NCBI GenBank assembly: GCA_002221725.1
Contig: NJFT01000093.1
Coordinates: 62,001-126,000 of the forward strand
Length of the DNA: 64,000 nucleotides
Source: Scedosporium boydii
Lineage: Eukaryota; Ascomycota; Sordariomycetes; Microascales; Microascaceae
Reading direction: 5' to 3'
Shown: positions 37,835 to 48,928 of the stretch, piece by piece
Layout of the letters: each line of letters opens with the position of its first letter
How positions within the stretch are numbered: the first letter of the stretch is position 1
Program-made: the position numbers and the translations under genes
The notes under the pieces: model-generated
Told to the model about the DNA's origin: nothing
What the model saw: only the letters and a program-made list of their open reading frames with translations
The model's database searches: none

Positions 37835-40800
37835 GCGATATTAGGGTTGATTATTAGGGAGGATTAAAAGGAAAGACAGGTAAGGACTGGAAATATTAGG
37901 GTGTGGAAGGGGTCCAACGAATGTCAAAAAGGACTACCGATCGATGAAGATGGCAGCCTGTATTATTATAAGCGAGCGGACCTGTTCAAAGAACAAAACA
38001 TTCGTTGGATTCGGAAGGAGAGACTAGTCAGAGATGTTGGACGAGAGAGACGGGAATATATATCGTGGGTGTGATGTAACCCGTACACGGAAAACAGCAG
38101 GTCCAGCAAGGTCCCACAGGGAAAAAGGGGAGGGGCGTGTCCGTTGACTGTAAAAAGTCCAGCCAAAGGCCCAAGATGCCCAGGGCGCGTGGTCTCCATG
38201 CGGAATGGCTGGATTCGAAGCCTGCAGAGCTTCGTGCTGAGCTCGACTGGTTGGTCGGCTCCATTTTCCTTCCCTCTTTTGACTAGCATGGACGCAGGAG
38301 GCGTGTGCACAGGCTCTCTGCCCCTGGCATTGGGTGTAAGTCGAGTCGGATTGGGTCGTCGTTCTTCGTACCCGACATCTGCTTATTTCCTTATTTCCCC
38401 AATGTCCCGCCGTGTCTGTCCACTGACCTTTTGGGTGGAATCCTCCGCCCAAGCCGTTCGAATGCGAGGTCCTGCGCGCTAATTTCACGGAAGTTCCTCA
38501 ACGTATTTCCCTCACGGGTTCCTTTTTTTGCGGGTTCTGGCTTGGGGTAGCAGTGGAGCTGGGGACCCCCCCAGAGAGCCCTTCCAAAAAAAGATGCTCG
38601 TCCAGCCGTTGATCCTGCTTGGCATATTGGATCGACAAATCAGACGTACGAGGATAGTTACGTGGTCCTCAGGGTTGAAAAGGGCGAAAGCCGACATCCC
38701 ATCTTCTTGACCGAGAGGACAGGGTCCTTTTTTGTGAGCAGCGGCCCCCGCGAGGGACCTCTTGCAGTGGTGGTTTTACTAATGGGTGTGGCGTGTCTTC
38801 TGTCCCTCATAGTGCGTCCAGCTGGCTTTTCTCCAGTCGGCGCACGCGAAGGAAAAGCACAGCGCACTTAGCGCTGGAAAGAAGCGAGGAGCTGCGAGCT
38901 AAACTAGTTGATCAGAAGGGCTTCCAGGGCAGCCTCTCGCGTGCCGTACTCCGTCGCTCGCCTGATCGGGACCCCATATTAACGAACAGGAACCGGGTTA
39001 CGATAAATTGGCGACTTTAATGCTTCCGAAAATACTCCATTTCGTATTTTCCAGATTATTCTAATTGATTAATTGATTAATGTGTCGTATCTGCCTCGGT
39101 GCTTGATTAGTTTATTTCTGGCTAAGCCACATGCTGGTAATTCTTAGGATGCAGGGGAAATAAAACCCACAAAATACTGCCTCGATTCGAAGAATACGAA
39201 TAAGTAATCACATTTCGTCCGTGGAGACCCATTCCATTCCTGCGAGCGATGCCTGGAAGGATGGTCGAAAATAATCGAAAATAATACGACGTATTACTGA
39301 ACAGTGGGCAGGGACAGGCCAGGCCAGGCACAGGGGTCCACTACGCGGGTCGGGATGGCAGCGTGTGGAGTGATCCGCCGAGGGCTGGCGAATGATGGGC
39401 CCAGAACGCGTGAAATGAGATGGGATGGAAAATAGATCATCAGGGGAATCGCCGTTCCTAGAGGTTGCAAGGCGAGGGGATGCCGAAAGCCGGTTGAGGA
39501 GAGTAAAGAGAGAAAAAGGGTGTGTTCATTTGGAATGTACTTCACAGTGTGCTGTGGTCGTATCCTTCGTCCGAAGTACTTCCAGCCCTGTCTGTAGCAT
39601 TTCCTTGGGATCAGCATCAAATCGGACTATGTTTAGTAAACCTCGGCAGATAGCCGCAAATGGCTTGACACCTCGCCGATCCTCTTTGATCTTCTTAGCC
39701 TTTTCATCTCCATATATTGGGAGCAGCGACTCGATCCTTGAGATCCACGATGTCTCGAACTGATGAGAAAAAGCGTACGACGAACACAGTCAAGCGTTGA
39801 AGGATTGTGCGAAGAGTACTCAGCGCGCTCCAGTAGCGGTACCACATTCTAGAAGTGCACAGTCCATATCAGCGCGGTAGCCTGCGCTACCAGCCAATCA
39901 CATCGAGAAATGGGAGATGAGGTGGCGTTCAGGGGAACCAATATTTTGCCAGGCCTACTCAGGTGACAGTGGCCGTTCCTTCCTGCCATAGGGCATAAGA
40001 GAGGTACAACGTAACCTGGACTGGGCCTGGGAATTTTTATGCTCCGAGTTTTCTTGTGCACATGTAATGTGCGGAGAATTATGCATCCGGCCTCGGTTGC
40101 ACAAACAAAACCGCTGCCAAAAGAAGCAGCTGCCGCCAAGAGTTTTGACGGGGCTCAGCATGTGGTCCTGCTTCTGGCTTCCCGTGCGCCATTTGCATCG
40201 TCGGATTTGATCAAAATAATCAATCTCATCTCTGTCCATTTTTGCGTCTGTCTAGATTTGGTGACCGACGACAGACTCAAAAGACATCAATTGATCCGGT
40301 TTTCTGGGTTTCCCCTGGCCTTAATTACGGGGTCGGCTGTGAAGGATAAGTGGTGTCCTAAACTCATAGTCCGGAGAAATAAGTATGGAGTAATACACTA
40401 AACTCCGGCGTGCCCAATGCGCCAAGGAGGAGGAAAGAAACTGCTATTGTTGTTGATCAACGTCACAGGAAGATAGGCAGGCCAAGGCGGGACTCTGAAT
40501 CTTGCTTCCGAGTACTTCGTAGTTTACACTCCACCACGAAGTACACTCCTGTGCTAACGAAACTATCGACCGAGTACGAAGTATTTGCTCATGCTGAATG
40601 CAAGTTCTTTAAGTCCCCCGCAGCGCAAGCCCTAGGCTCTGCGAAGAATGTCGTTCTCGCTGTCAATTGTGAAGATTGAGTGCTCTACCAATTCATTGGG
40701 TATCTCAAGCTGACAAGCAATGTTGCCTTCTGGTGACGACGCTCTCGATGTACTGAGGTAAGTGTAAGTCAAACTGTCAAGGGCTCTCTCCGGAGCACCC

Positions 40801-42621
40801 GAACGAAGCATTCCTCCTAACGGATAATCAATCCGATGAAGTTGTCCCATGCCTGCTTCGTACAGGGAAAGCAACCGTATTTCCCCACCGAAACCAGATG
40901 CCTCCACTCCTTCCAGCTCTCATCGATCCAATACTTCGTCCAGTGTGGATCTGTTAATTTCAGCTCGCCCCTCAGCGCTTTGCCCTATCAAGCTTAGGTG
41001 TTATGCGCCCACGAAGGGGAACAGCTATATTTAACCGACGCCACTTTCCCTTTTGAGCTCCACCACAACCCAGTGATGGACCCTCGTCTTCTGGGCGCAT
41101 TCCAAGCGGACACCTCTCAGCTCCTTCGTACTTCGTTACCTGTCGTTGGTGGGATTTTCAATCCTCGACCAGCACGAAGATGGTCTCACTCTTGCTGGTT
41201 CTTGGGGTCCATGAGAGTGAGAGTGGATCCTTCGGCGGGAAGATGGACCAAGTCTCACCCATGACTCACCCTTCCTTCACCTTCACCTTTGTTGTTTATC
41301 CATCTCGGTGCATTTATGTCCCCGGATCTGCTTGATTATGTGTCGGCAGTGGCGTCTTTCGTCTTTGTCTTGAGGGTCAATACACTAATGGCTACAAAAT
41401 CTCCGCCCTCGAATAATTACTAATCGCCAAATCGAGAGCGCCTAAGCAAGTATTTTCAGTAACCGTTAGTTACACTTGTTGCACAAGACGCGGAAACGAA
41501 GTCTGCAAGTATTATTGTCTGCCCCGGAGGAGCCGTACTGTGGGTTCTGTGGAGCCCAATGAACCCGGTTTTCTTCGACTTCGTATTTTTCTTCCATTAT
41601 TCTGTAAATTATCTTGGATGCAGTACCAACAAGAGACTTGAGTCAAGCTGGCCCAGCCCCTTTGCTTGATAGTGGACACCAGACGTTACCTTGAGAAAAG
41701 GGATACGAGATCAATCGATGCCTCGGCTGCTTGACGACTCCTTTTGCTGCTCTCGCTTGCCAGTCTCAACCAACAGTCATTGTTCAAAATTTCGTGGGCG
41801 ATGTGGATTGAACAGTCCAAAGGAGGAAATTGCACTCATGGACAATCGACTTCGTACTTCGTAAACAGATTCCCCAGTACCAGAGGATGGAGATGGATGA
41901 GCTCCAGTCCTCACACAGGCGAAGGAGAACGGAACCCCAGTCCCACATTCTTGGTCCAGTTCATGGCATCACTGCTCCCTACTTCCTACTTGTAATATCA
42001 AACTCCCCCGATTTTCTTTTTCGTACCCGCTCGTCCCGTCGTGTCCAGTGAAGCGGAATTACAACGTCGCATTCAACCACCGGACAATCTTTTCCTCCCG
42101 ACCCCCTCGCCTCCTCTTCCCGGCCTTAAGCTCCCGTGCTGGCGAGCTCGATGGCGGAACCGCGATGATGCCATGGTTTGGCCAAGATGGATAAATGTCT
42201 ACGCGCAGCCAAGCACGCGCAAAAGGGCTGCTTGGTTCAGAGTTATACCCGGGTAGGCTTGAGCCTACTTCGTAGTGAGATGTACGATGCAGTTTCACGA
42301 TGTCACCTTCCGCTTGTTCGGATTAATTGGCAAACATGAAATGGGGAAACCGCAGAGGCAATATCATTTGTTATCTTGTCTCAATTCATATCCTCCTATC
42401 TTTCATCTGTCTCATTCTAGGATATTTTTGGATGAGACACCACCAGAGTCTCGGAAGCCTCTCAGGCTGGGGAGAAGGAAGACAAAGAAAAACATGTTGC
42501 TCAACTTAAAATCAACGTCCGTCCGATCGTAGATATCTTACGTCAATGTCAGAAGTGTTGTTACCCTTGCTGGACTGCAAGAATCGTAGACGATAGACAA
42601 CTGGCAGACCATTGATGACAT
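37835..42621. other. Gene-free interval rich in TACTTCGTA words
   Basis: No supported gene in 4.8 kb. The wall-protein promoter lies just above 37834. AT-rich short repeats (ATTGATTA units near 39065, AATAATCGAAAATAAT near 39270) are present. Full TACTTCGTA/TACGAAGTA copies sit at 40513, 40575, 41855 and 42266, with 8-base relatives at 40536, 40932, 41129, 41578 and 41849. ORFs here lack domains. Confidence 0.5.
40513..42274. repeat. Cluster of TACTTCGTA / TACGAAGTA words
   Basis: Four full 9-mers (40513-40521, 40575-40583, 41855-41863, 42266-42274) and at least five 8-base relatives within 1.8 kb of noncoding DNA, in both orientations. At 41849-41863 an 8-base relative overlaps a full copy, as in the pair at 19746-19761. 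Confidence 0.7.
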
Positions 42622-45600
42622 CTATCCAGCCTTACACCTCTCCTCCGCCTGGTCCTCCGCCGTAAACCCCACGAGGTTCAGATACAGCCGAGTCGCAGAC
42701 TGACCGCCACACATCTGCTGCCCATTCCCACCACAAGGAACATTGCACTGCGCTCCATCCACGACACCAGATACGATATGAGTCTGCTCCTGGATGCAGA
42801 AACACTCATTACCGTTCCGGACACCAAACATGTTAGCGCAAGGGCAATGTCGCGCGCACCCTTCCAAGTTCAGCTGAGGGTCATTGATGAGCTGTTCCTG
42901 GACAGCGTCGAGCCCGTCCGCGGCGTTGTCGAAGCATCCGATGTCTTCCCAATCGGGGAGCTGCGTGCTGGGCGGCAAAGGAGCCGGCGACGTAGTCGTG
43001 GCCGTGGCGTTACCCGGTCGTCTCTTGCAAACGAGATCGTCACCGCCGAAGGGATCATTCGGGTCGGGAACTTCACTGCCGTCCTGAGGGCTGCGTATAG
43101 CCCTGCGCGTAGTTTCCCTGATACAGTCTAGATGCGAAGGGAGAATGCAACACATATTAGCCTAGGTTCCATGCTTTCTTGGGATGGCGCTCTCTTTTCT
43201 AAAGCACGTGGGAGAAAAGAACAAGAGATCTTACCGCCCTGATAACCGTGGACGCCATTATACACCATTGGAATCCACTCAGGGACATCGTGAGGGTACG
43301 TGTCGTACATCTCGTCTAGATTATTGCATTCTCCGACGGGTCCGACGAAGCCAAGTCGAGTTCTAAGGTCACCGTTGGGGAGGCGTTCCCAGGCCGCCAG
43401 CTTCAGGAGCCTCTTGATTCTGGGGGCAACGACTTGCTTGTTGGTACCATCCCAAATGTGGGGACGATAGCTCGGGTGCCCAAGGAAGTATGCTGCTAAG
43501 CCGGCCTTGTGATGGGGAAAATAGAGCATTAGTTTGGGATTCTATCGAGCAAAAAAAGAAGGTAATGAAGTAAAAGCACTTAGCACGGATGGAGAAAGGA
43601 CTTACCACGATAGGCGCACCGAACCCGTCTCCCTCGAGAAGCTTATCATCCCCATCCGCATCCATCGACAGGATGCCCCATCCCTGGGCATACACCCACT
43701 CTCCCGACCATTCCGTCATGTGTGGAGAGTTCAGGTGAGCGAAAGCCCCACTGGGAGTGGTAGATGCCCCGATGACGATCTCCGGGAAATGCACTTGCAT
43801 GATCTCGGGATATCGGTTCCAAGTAGCTTTTGGGACGTCGCTCCAGACGCAATTTCCGTTCTCGTCAACAGCGTCATGAATCCATTCGACGGCGAAACTG
43901 CCAGGGGTGCCGACGACGACAATGCCTTCTTCGCGGGTCATTGTGAGGATCCTCCGCCACGCGGTTTCGAGGTTTCGATCGTTCTGGCTACCGGGCTCGG
44001 TGGCGACCGCTGTGTTGGATGAAGATGTATAGTTAGTCCAACATTATGGTCTTGTTTATTAACGGTTTCTTTTTTCACTAAGAGGACTTCAAACTCACCC
44101 TGTGGCAGAACGACAACCGCCTTGGCTGCAAGATTGTTCCCCCGAACAATCTCTCCGATTCGTTGAAATGCAAGGAGCATAGCAGTTGGGGTGGTCGCCT
44201 GCGTAACAACCAAGTCCTCATTATGCTCCTCTGGCTCGTACCACGCACACATCACCTTGAGACTGAAGATGGTCGACTTCTTTGCGACGCCGAACTCGGA
44301 ACCAACTGCAAGTGCTGCAGAGGGGGTGCCGTGGCCTTCGTTCTGGTAGTTTAGACACACATCGTGGGCATTGACGATGCGATTTGGATTCACGTCAGGA
44401 GGCACACATCCTTCGAGAGGTGTCTCCCAAATGTAGGTTTCGTATCCAGTGTCTGGGAGGTCAAGCTCTTCCTAGAAGTTCAAGCCATGTCAGTTTTGCT
44501 ATATATATGTATGTGTGTTGGTGTTTTTCAGGTAAAGGGACGGGAGTATTTTTGTTTGCTTAACCAGGGAAGGGAGAGAGGAGGGGTTTCGGGAAACAAC
44601 AACTTACTCTAACCCTGGGTTGGTCATGGGCGAGACCACTATCCGCAACAAAAACAATGATATCGTCGCCGCCAGCAGACTCGTGGAATTTAAAGTCTTG
44701 TTCCTCGACCGGCGCCCCCCCGCGCTTCTCAGAGACCCTCTTCAACTGTATCGGGGCCTCGAGCTGCGTTGCAACTTCGTCCTCGGAGTCAGGCTGAGGC
44801 TCCAAAGGATCAGGGGGTATCCGAGACTTTAACTTCCGGTTGCGGGTAGGTCCTTGACGATCGGGCTTTCCATGCGGCCTCTTGGAGCGGGCTTTCTTGC
44901 CAGACTTAGTTATGGTAGAATTTCCGCCTGGGGGAAGGGAGTATTTGCGGATCGGAATGACGTCCTTTGCCAGCTCCTGTTCGTAGATGTGAGAAACAGA
45001 ACCCATGTTCCTTACCAGCGCACGATGGCGACGCGAGAGGCTCGTGTGGTACAAATACCCCATGACACCGTCGTATTGACGGCCTTCGGCTCGGTCAAGG
45101 GTGTGGTAAAATGTCTTGACGAGGGCTGGGGAAGTGTCGTCTTCCAATACGATGAGGGACGATCGCATATCTCGGCCAAGATCCCCTGTCGTGGTATTAC
45201 CCATTGACGACAAGCTTTCGTGAAGATCCGTCTGGTTGGCAAAAGCTTCCATGCCGGTAATAATGGATCCCGGGCTGGTCAAACTGAATTGAGAAATGGG
45301 AAGTCCCAAGAACTCGGCATCAGCTCCAAGGTCGTGCAGGACCAAGAGGGCCGCGACTTGGAGATCTTTAGAAGGACTGCTGACGTCTCTGGTAGTTAGA
45401 TGAGTATCTAGTGACCTGAGCCACTGCATGCGGTTCGTCATGGCGCGGACAGCAGATGGGTTGAACAGGTTAGGAGAATCAGGAGATCTCTTCTTGTTTC
45501 CTTGGCCCATATGAAGGATCAGTCGATCCATGAGCTGAACCCATCGAGGGAGAGACTTGGAGCCAGCAGGAGTGGTCAGGTCACCCACGGGGAGAACCCG

Positions 45601-46279
45601 ATCGATAGCGGCGATGGCCTCCGAAAGAGCATCCGTGTGGTCCAGCCGCTTTGTGCCATTCCGAGGTTGGTCCTCAGAAGCAGAGTGGGCAATGACGGAA
45701 AGGGCGAAGTCGAACATCTTGGCTACAGCTTTGTCGAGATTGTCAAGGATGTCCGAGTTGAAATCGCCGAGCAGGCTTTGGAAAGAGGCTAAGTTGTTTG
45801 TCTTGGAGCCCGGAAAAGGTTGCGCTGGGAGTGGCTCGAAGGATACCTCAGTGTTTCCAAGACGAACCTTCGACGTCGTGTCTGGAACATCAATGCAATC
45901 ACTGTTGCAGCACACAGAACCGTACTGCAAGGAACAGATGTCGCCATTGGCGGCAGTGAAGATCCATTGTCCATCATTCGGAGCAGCAGGATAGAGCTTA
46001 ATGCCGGCAACGTTGAGAGAAACGTTTGGAACGAAAGACGAGCTATCGATTGCATCGAGGATCTGGTTCGGTACGACGGGCTGCTTGGCTGCGGCTACAA
46101 TGGAGATAAATATAATGTTAGCCAGAACTCTCAGTTCTTCGACTTTCGAGTCTCTAGTTTCAATTCTGGCCGGACCGGGCCTTGTCGGGGCAGTTCCACG
46201 TACGTTCAGAGTTAAACAAGCTCCAGGCACAGACGAGAGAGAGGTGGGCGACCACAGCCGAGAACCTCGGAACTCTCAT
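42622..46279 (-). CDS. Secreted subtilase-fold protein with C-terminal WSC domain, catalytic Ser not conserved
   Basis: Six exons: 46204-46279, 44608-46094, 44099-44471, 43606-44009, 43235-43505 and 42622-43127, 1,038 residues in total. A signal peptide is coded mainly by exon 1 (MRVPRFSAVVAHLSLVCAWS). Residues about 26-500 are a long uncharacterised N-terminal region with dibasic sites (KKR, EKR) and a basic disordered linker. The S8 (subtilase) fold follows: Asp-box VFVADSG near 511, His-box GHGTPSAALAVG near 567 followed by FGVAKKSTIFSLKV, and the Ser-box region written GDGFGAPIVAGLAAYFLGHP near 775. The usual GTSxAAP has Gly where the nucleophilic Ser should be, and the Gly codon lies well inside exon 4. 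A WSC domain at about 940-1030 (IGCFDN...CNVPCGGNGQQMCGG) suggests binding to wall or other glycans. Probably a non-proteolytic or regulatory secreted protein. Confidence 0.87.
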
Positions 46280-47184
46280 GGTATCATAGGAAATGAAAGG
46301 TGTGGTTGGTAGACAACGGTGCGATGTGTGGATAGTCAATGATGAAAAAGGATATGTAGGAGGAAAAGGACAAATTGAGGAAGCCTTTGTTTCTTAAATA
46401 GAAAGAAATCAAAGCCCTAATCACTGGTGGACGGAGGAGAGCAGATGTGGAAGGCACGGCTGTCGAACATCAAAAACTCAGAAAGGAAGGAGCAAGAAGC
46501 AAGAAGCTTTGTCTTTGTGAGCATGAGCACTGGAGCACAACCGGAATTGAGATATTCACACATCATGAAGATACAGGCATTTGATTTTTTGATTGGTAGT
46601 ATATTGACGAAAACGCCTGATGGCATCTAACTCCAGCTCCCGCAGTTGCTGCAGCTCAAGAATTCACTTCTCAAGAGAAGCGTGGAGCAAAGAAAGGCTC
46701 TGCTTCAAGCAGAATCGTCAGTGAGGAAACTGTATTCAGCCTTGTCGAGTTTCTATAATCAGCATTGCACCATTATGCTACTCAGTCACAGGGTGATGTC
46801 GAGCGATATAGATGTTTCCCGGTGATTTATTCCATGGGTAGTATCTGTAACCTCGCCACCTTTGGCATTCCTGTTCATCACCCTCACCTTTCCTAGACAT
46901 ATCTTGAAAAGAATGTTACTATACGAGCTTGATAACTTCTAAATAGGAGACTTTTACTGAGCGGCTGGCGTAATTTAACATATATGCCTGATGAATTAGA
47001 CCACGCGTAGTTTCTGGAAAACCTTGAAAGCAATTAAAAATTAAAACTAAAAAATAGAGCTCTATACTCCATAAAAGAATGTAGTTGTGAAAAATATACC
47101 CCAGCCAATGTCATCTATCAATATCCCCTCCCATCCCCAAGTTATATTGTAGAAACCGCCGCCCAAAGGCACCCCAGAAGTTGC
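46280..47184. other. Intergenic interval between two secreted-protein genes
   Basis: AT-rich. It contains the promoter of the minus-strand subtilase-like gene next to 46280 and the 3' UTR of the SBP56-like gene next to 47184. No other gene is seen. Confidence 0.5.
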
Positions 47185-48928
47185 TTAGTAGTACTTGGGG
47201 TTCTCGGGGTCAGTCAAGTCGAAGATGACGGAAGAGTGAGGGCGAGCGCCACCGCGGTCGCGGGTGAAGATGCTCTCGAAGTCGATGGTCCTGTTGAAGC
47301 TGAGGCTGCCGTCGTCGAGGATATCGATCCAGTGCGCCTTGTAGTCGCCAGGGGTGTTGAAGATGGAGATCTAGAAAAGAGAAAATTCATTAGTGTCGGG
47401 AAGACTCGAAAAAGGGGCTATCGGAGAGACACATACGGAGCCACCCTGGACGAAGTAGCCGGTGACGAGAAGGTTCTTCTTGTCAGGGGAGATCTTGACG
47501 TAATGGGGTCCAATGATAGGCTGCTGCTCATCTGGGTTATCGAGACGCTTCACGTTGTTGAGGTCCGAGATGTCGAGCGCAGCGATGTGGTTGCCAAGTG
47601 TGATCGTGAAGTAGGCGTACTTGCCATCGTCGGTGATGTCGGAGTAGATGGCGATGGAGTTCTTGGCCTTCTCACCGAGGTCGTAGAGGAGCTCGGCCAC
47701 ACCGGGCTTGCCATTGGGACCAGTTCGGAAGGGGTAAATGATCCAGACTTGACCAGGTTCGACAGCACTGCCATGATGTGTTAGTCGTTGGGGTTGGGTT
47801 TTCGGGGATGGGGAAGTCTCGGCTTACGTAGCGAGCGCAGCACTCTCGGGGTTGCCGGGGATGAACTTGACATCTTGGATACCACCACCCTACATTGCAG
47901 TTAGTCACCGCCAGGTTCTATAATCTTGTGTTCATGGAGAGGGGAGAGGCATACGTTGGGGATGGTGATGGTAGACAGAATCTTGCGAGTAGAGAGGTTC
48001 CAGAGACGAAGAGTGTTAGCATACTTAGTGCCCAAGCTAGGCTTGAGGATACTAAGCGGAACAACGAAATCCGAGGTCAGGATAAGATCCTTCTCGAAGT
48101 CGATGCTGAGGCCGTGGGGCGAGAACTGCTCACCGAGGATGTTGAGAGTGCCCTCGACATCCTCGGGCCACTCGTGGATGATGTTGAAGTTGGCATCAGT
48201 CTCGACGAGACGGCCGGGAGAAGTACCGACAGCACTGCCCATGTAGGTGATGAAGAAACCACTGAAGCAGGAGATTAGTTATTTCACTTTCTATATCATG
48301 GCAAGAGACATCAGTGAGAAAGAGAGGGCTGCAGCTTACCCGTCGGGCTTGGCGCGGATCTCATCCACGATGGAGCTGAGAATACCCCTGTTGCTCTTCA
48401 AGAACTTGGGACGGTACGGGTTCGAGACGTCAAAGTAGAACGCCGTATCCTGGGTCTTGAGGAGAGACAACAGGCCGCCACCAGCAAGAGTTTTGCCATC
48501 GAGGGATGGGCTGAGATGGTGGGGCGAGTTGCCGCTGGTTGGGACATCAGCGATATCAATGATGGTACCGAAGGTATCCTGGCGAGCCAATAAGTATCAA
48601 GTTTTAGCATCGAGGAGAGGAAAAAAGAATGACTTACATCATCGAGACTGGTGGCGACGAGGAAGTCCTTGTGCTTGTTATCACCAGCACCAGTCCAGAA
48701 GTATCCAATCTTCTTCGGCTTGAGGTTCGAGGCAGTGAAGGGCTCACTGGGGAGAGCGGGGGTGGGAACCTGGAGAACAGGCAGAGGAGGGGCGATACCC
48801 GCCAATGGCTCAGTGACACCCGGGATGGCAGGGATGAGACCGCCAGGAATGCTGAGGTCCAGTGGCGAGGCGACTACTGGGCAAGTCAGGAGCGCCGCCA
48901 AGATGGCGGAAGAGATGACAGCGGACAT
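47185..48928 (-). CDS. Secreted SBP56-family protein (selenium-binding protein / methanethiol oxidase-like)
   Basis: Six exons: 48638-48928, 48340-48578, 47955-48261, 47828-47889, 47437-47767 and 47185-47370, giving 471 residues. The start is ATG at 48928 (MSAVISSAILAALL), which begins a clear signal peptide ending near VVAS; a Pro/Leu-rich linker follows. The rest aligns by eye with the beta-propeller SBP56 fold in order: GYFWTG, the His pair in SGNSPHHLSPSLDGK, GFFITYMGSAVGTSPGRLVE, FSPHGLSI, TSDFVVP, TLRLWNLSTRKIL, IIGPHYVKISPD, and the C-terminal ARPHSSVIFDL. The His residues in those motifs match copper-ligand positions proposed for methanethiol oxidases. Known members turn methanethiol into formaldehyde, H2O2 and sulfide. 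Secretion is unusual for the animal and plant members, so the natural substrate may differ. Confidence 0.88.

Noticed and set aside
36147..37867. Plus-strand ORFs of 336 and 448 codons
   Set aside because: Antisense to the repeat-rich wall-protein gene; the low-complexity product mirrors its repeats.
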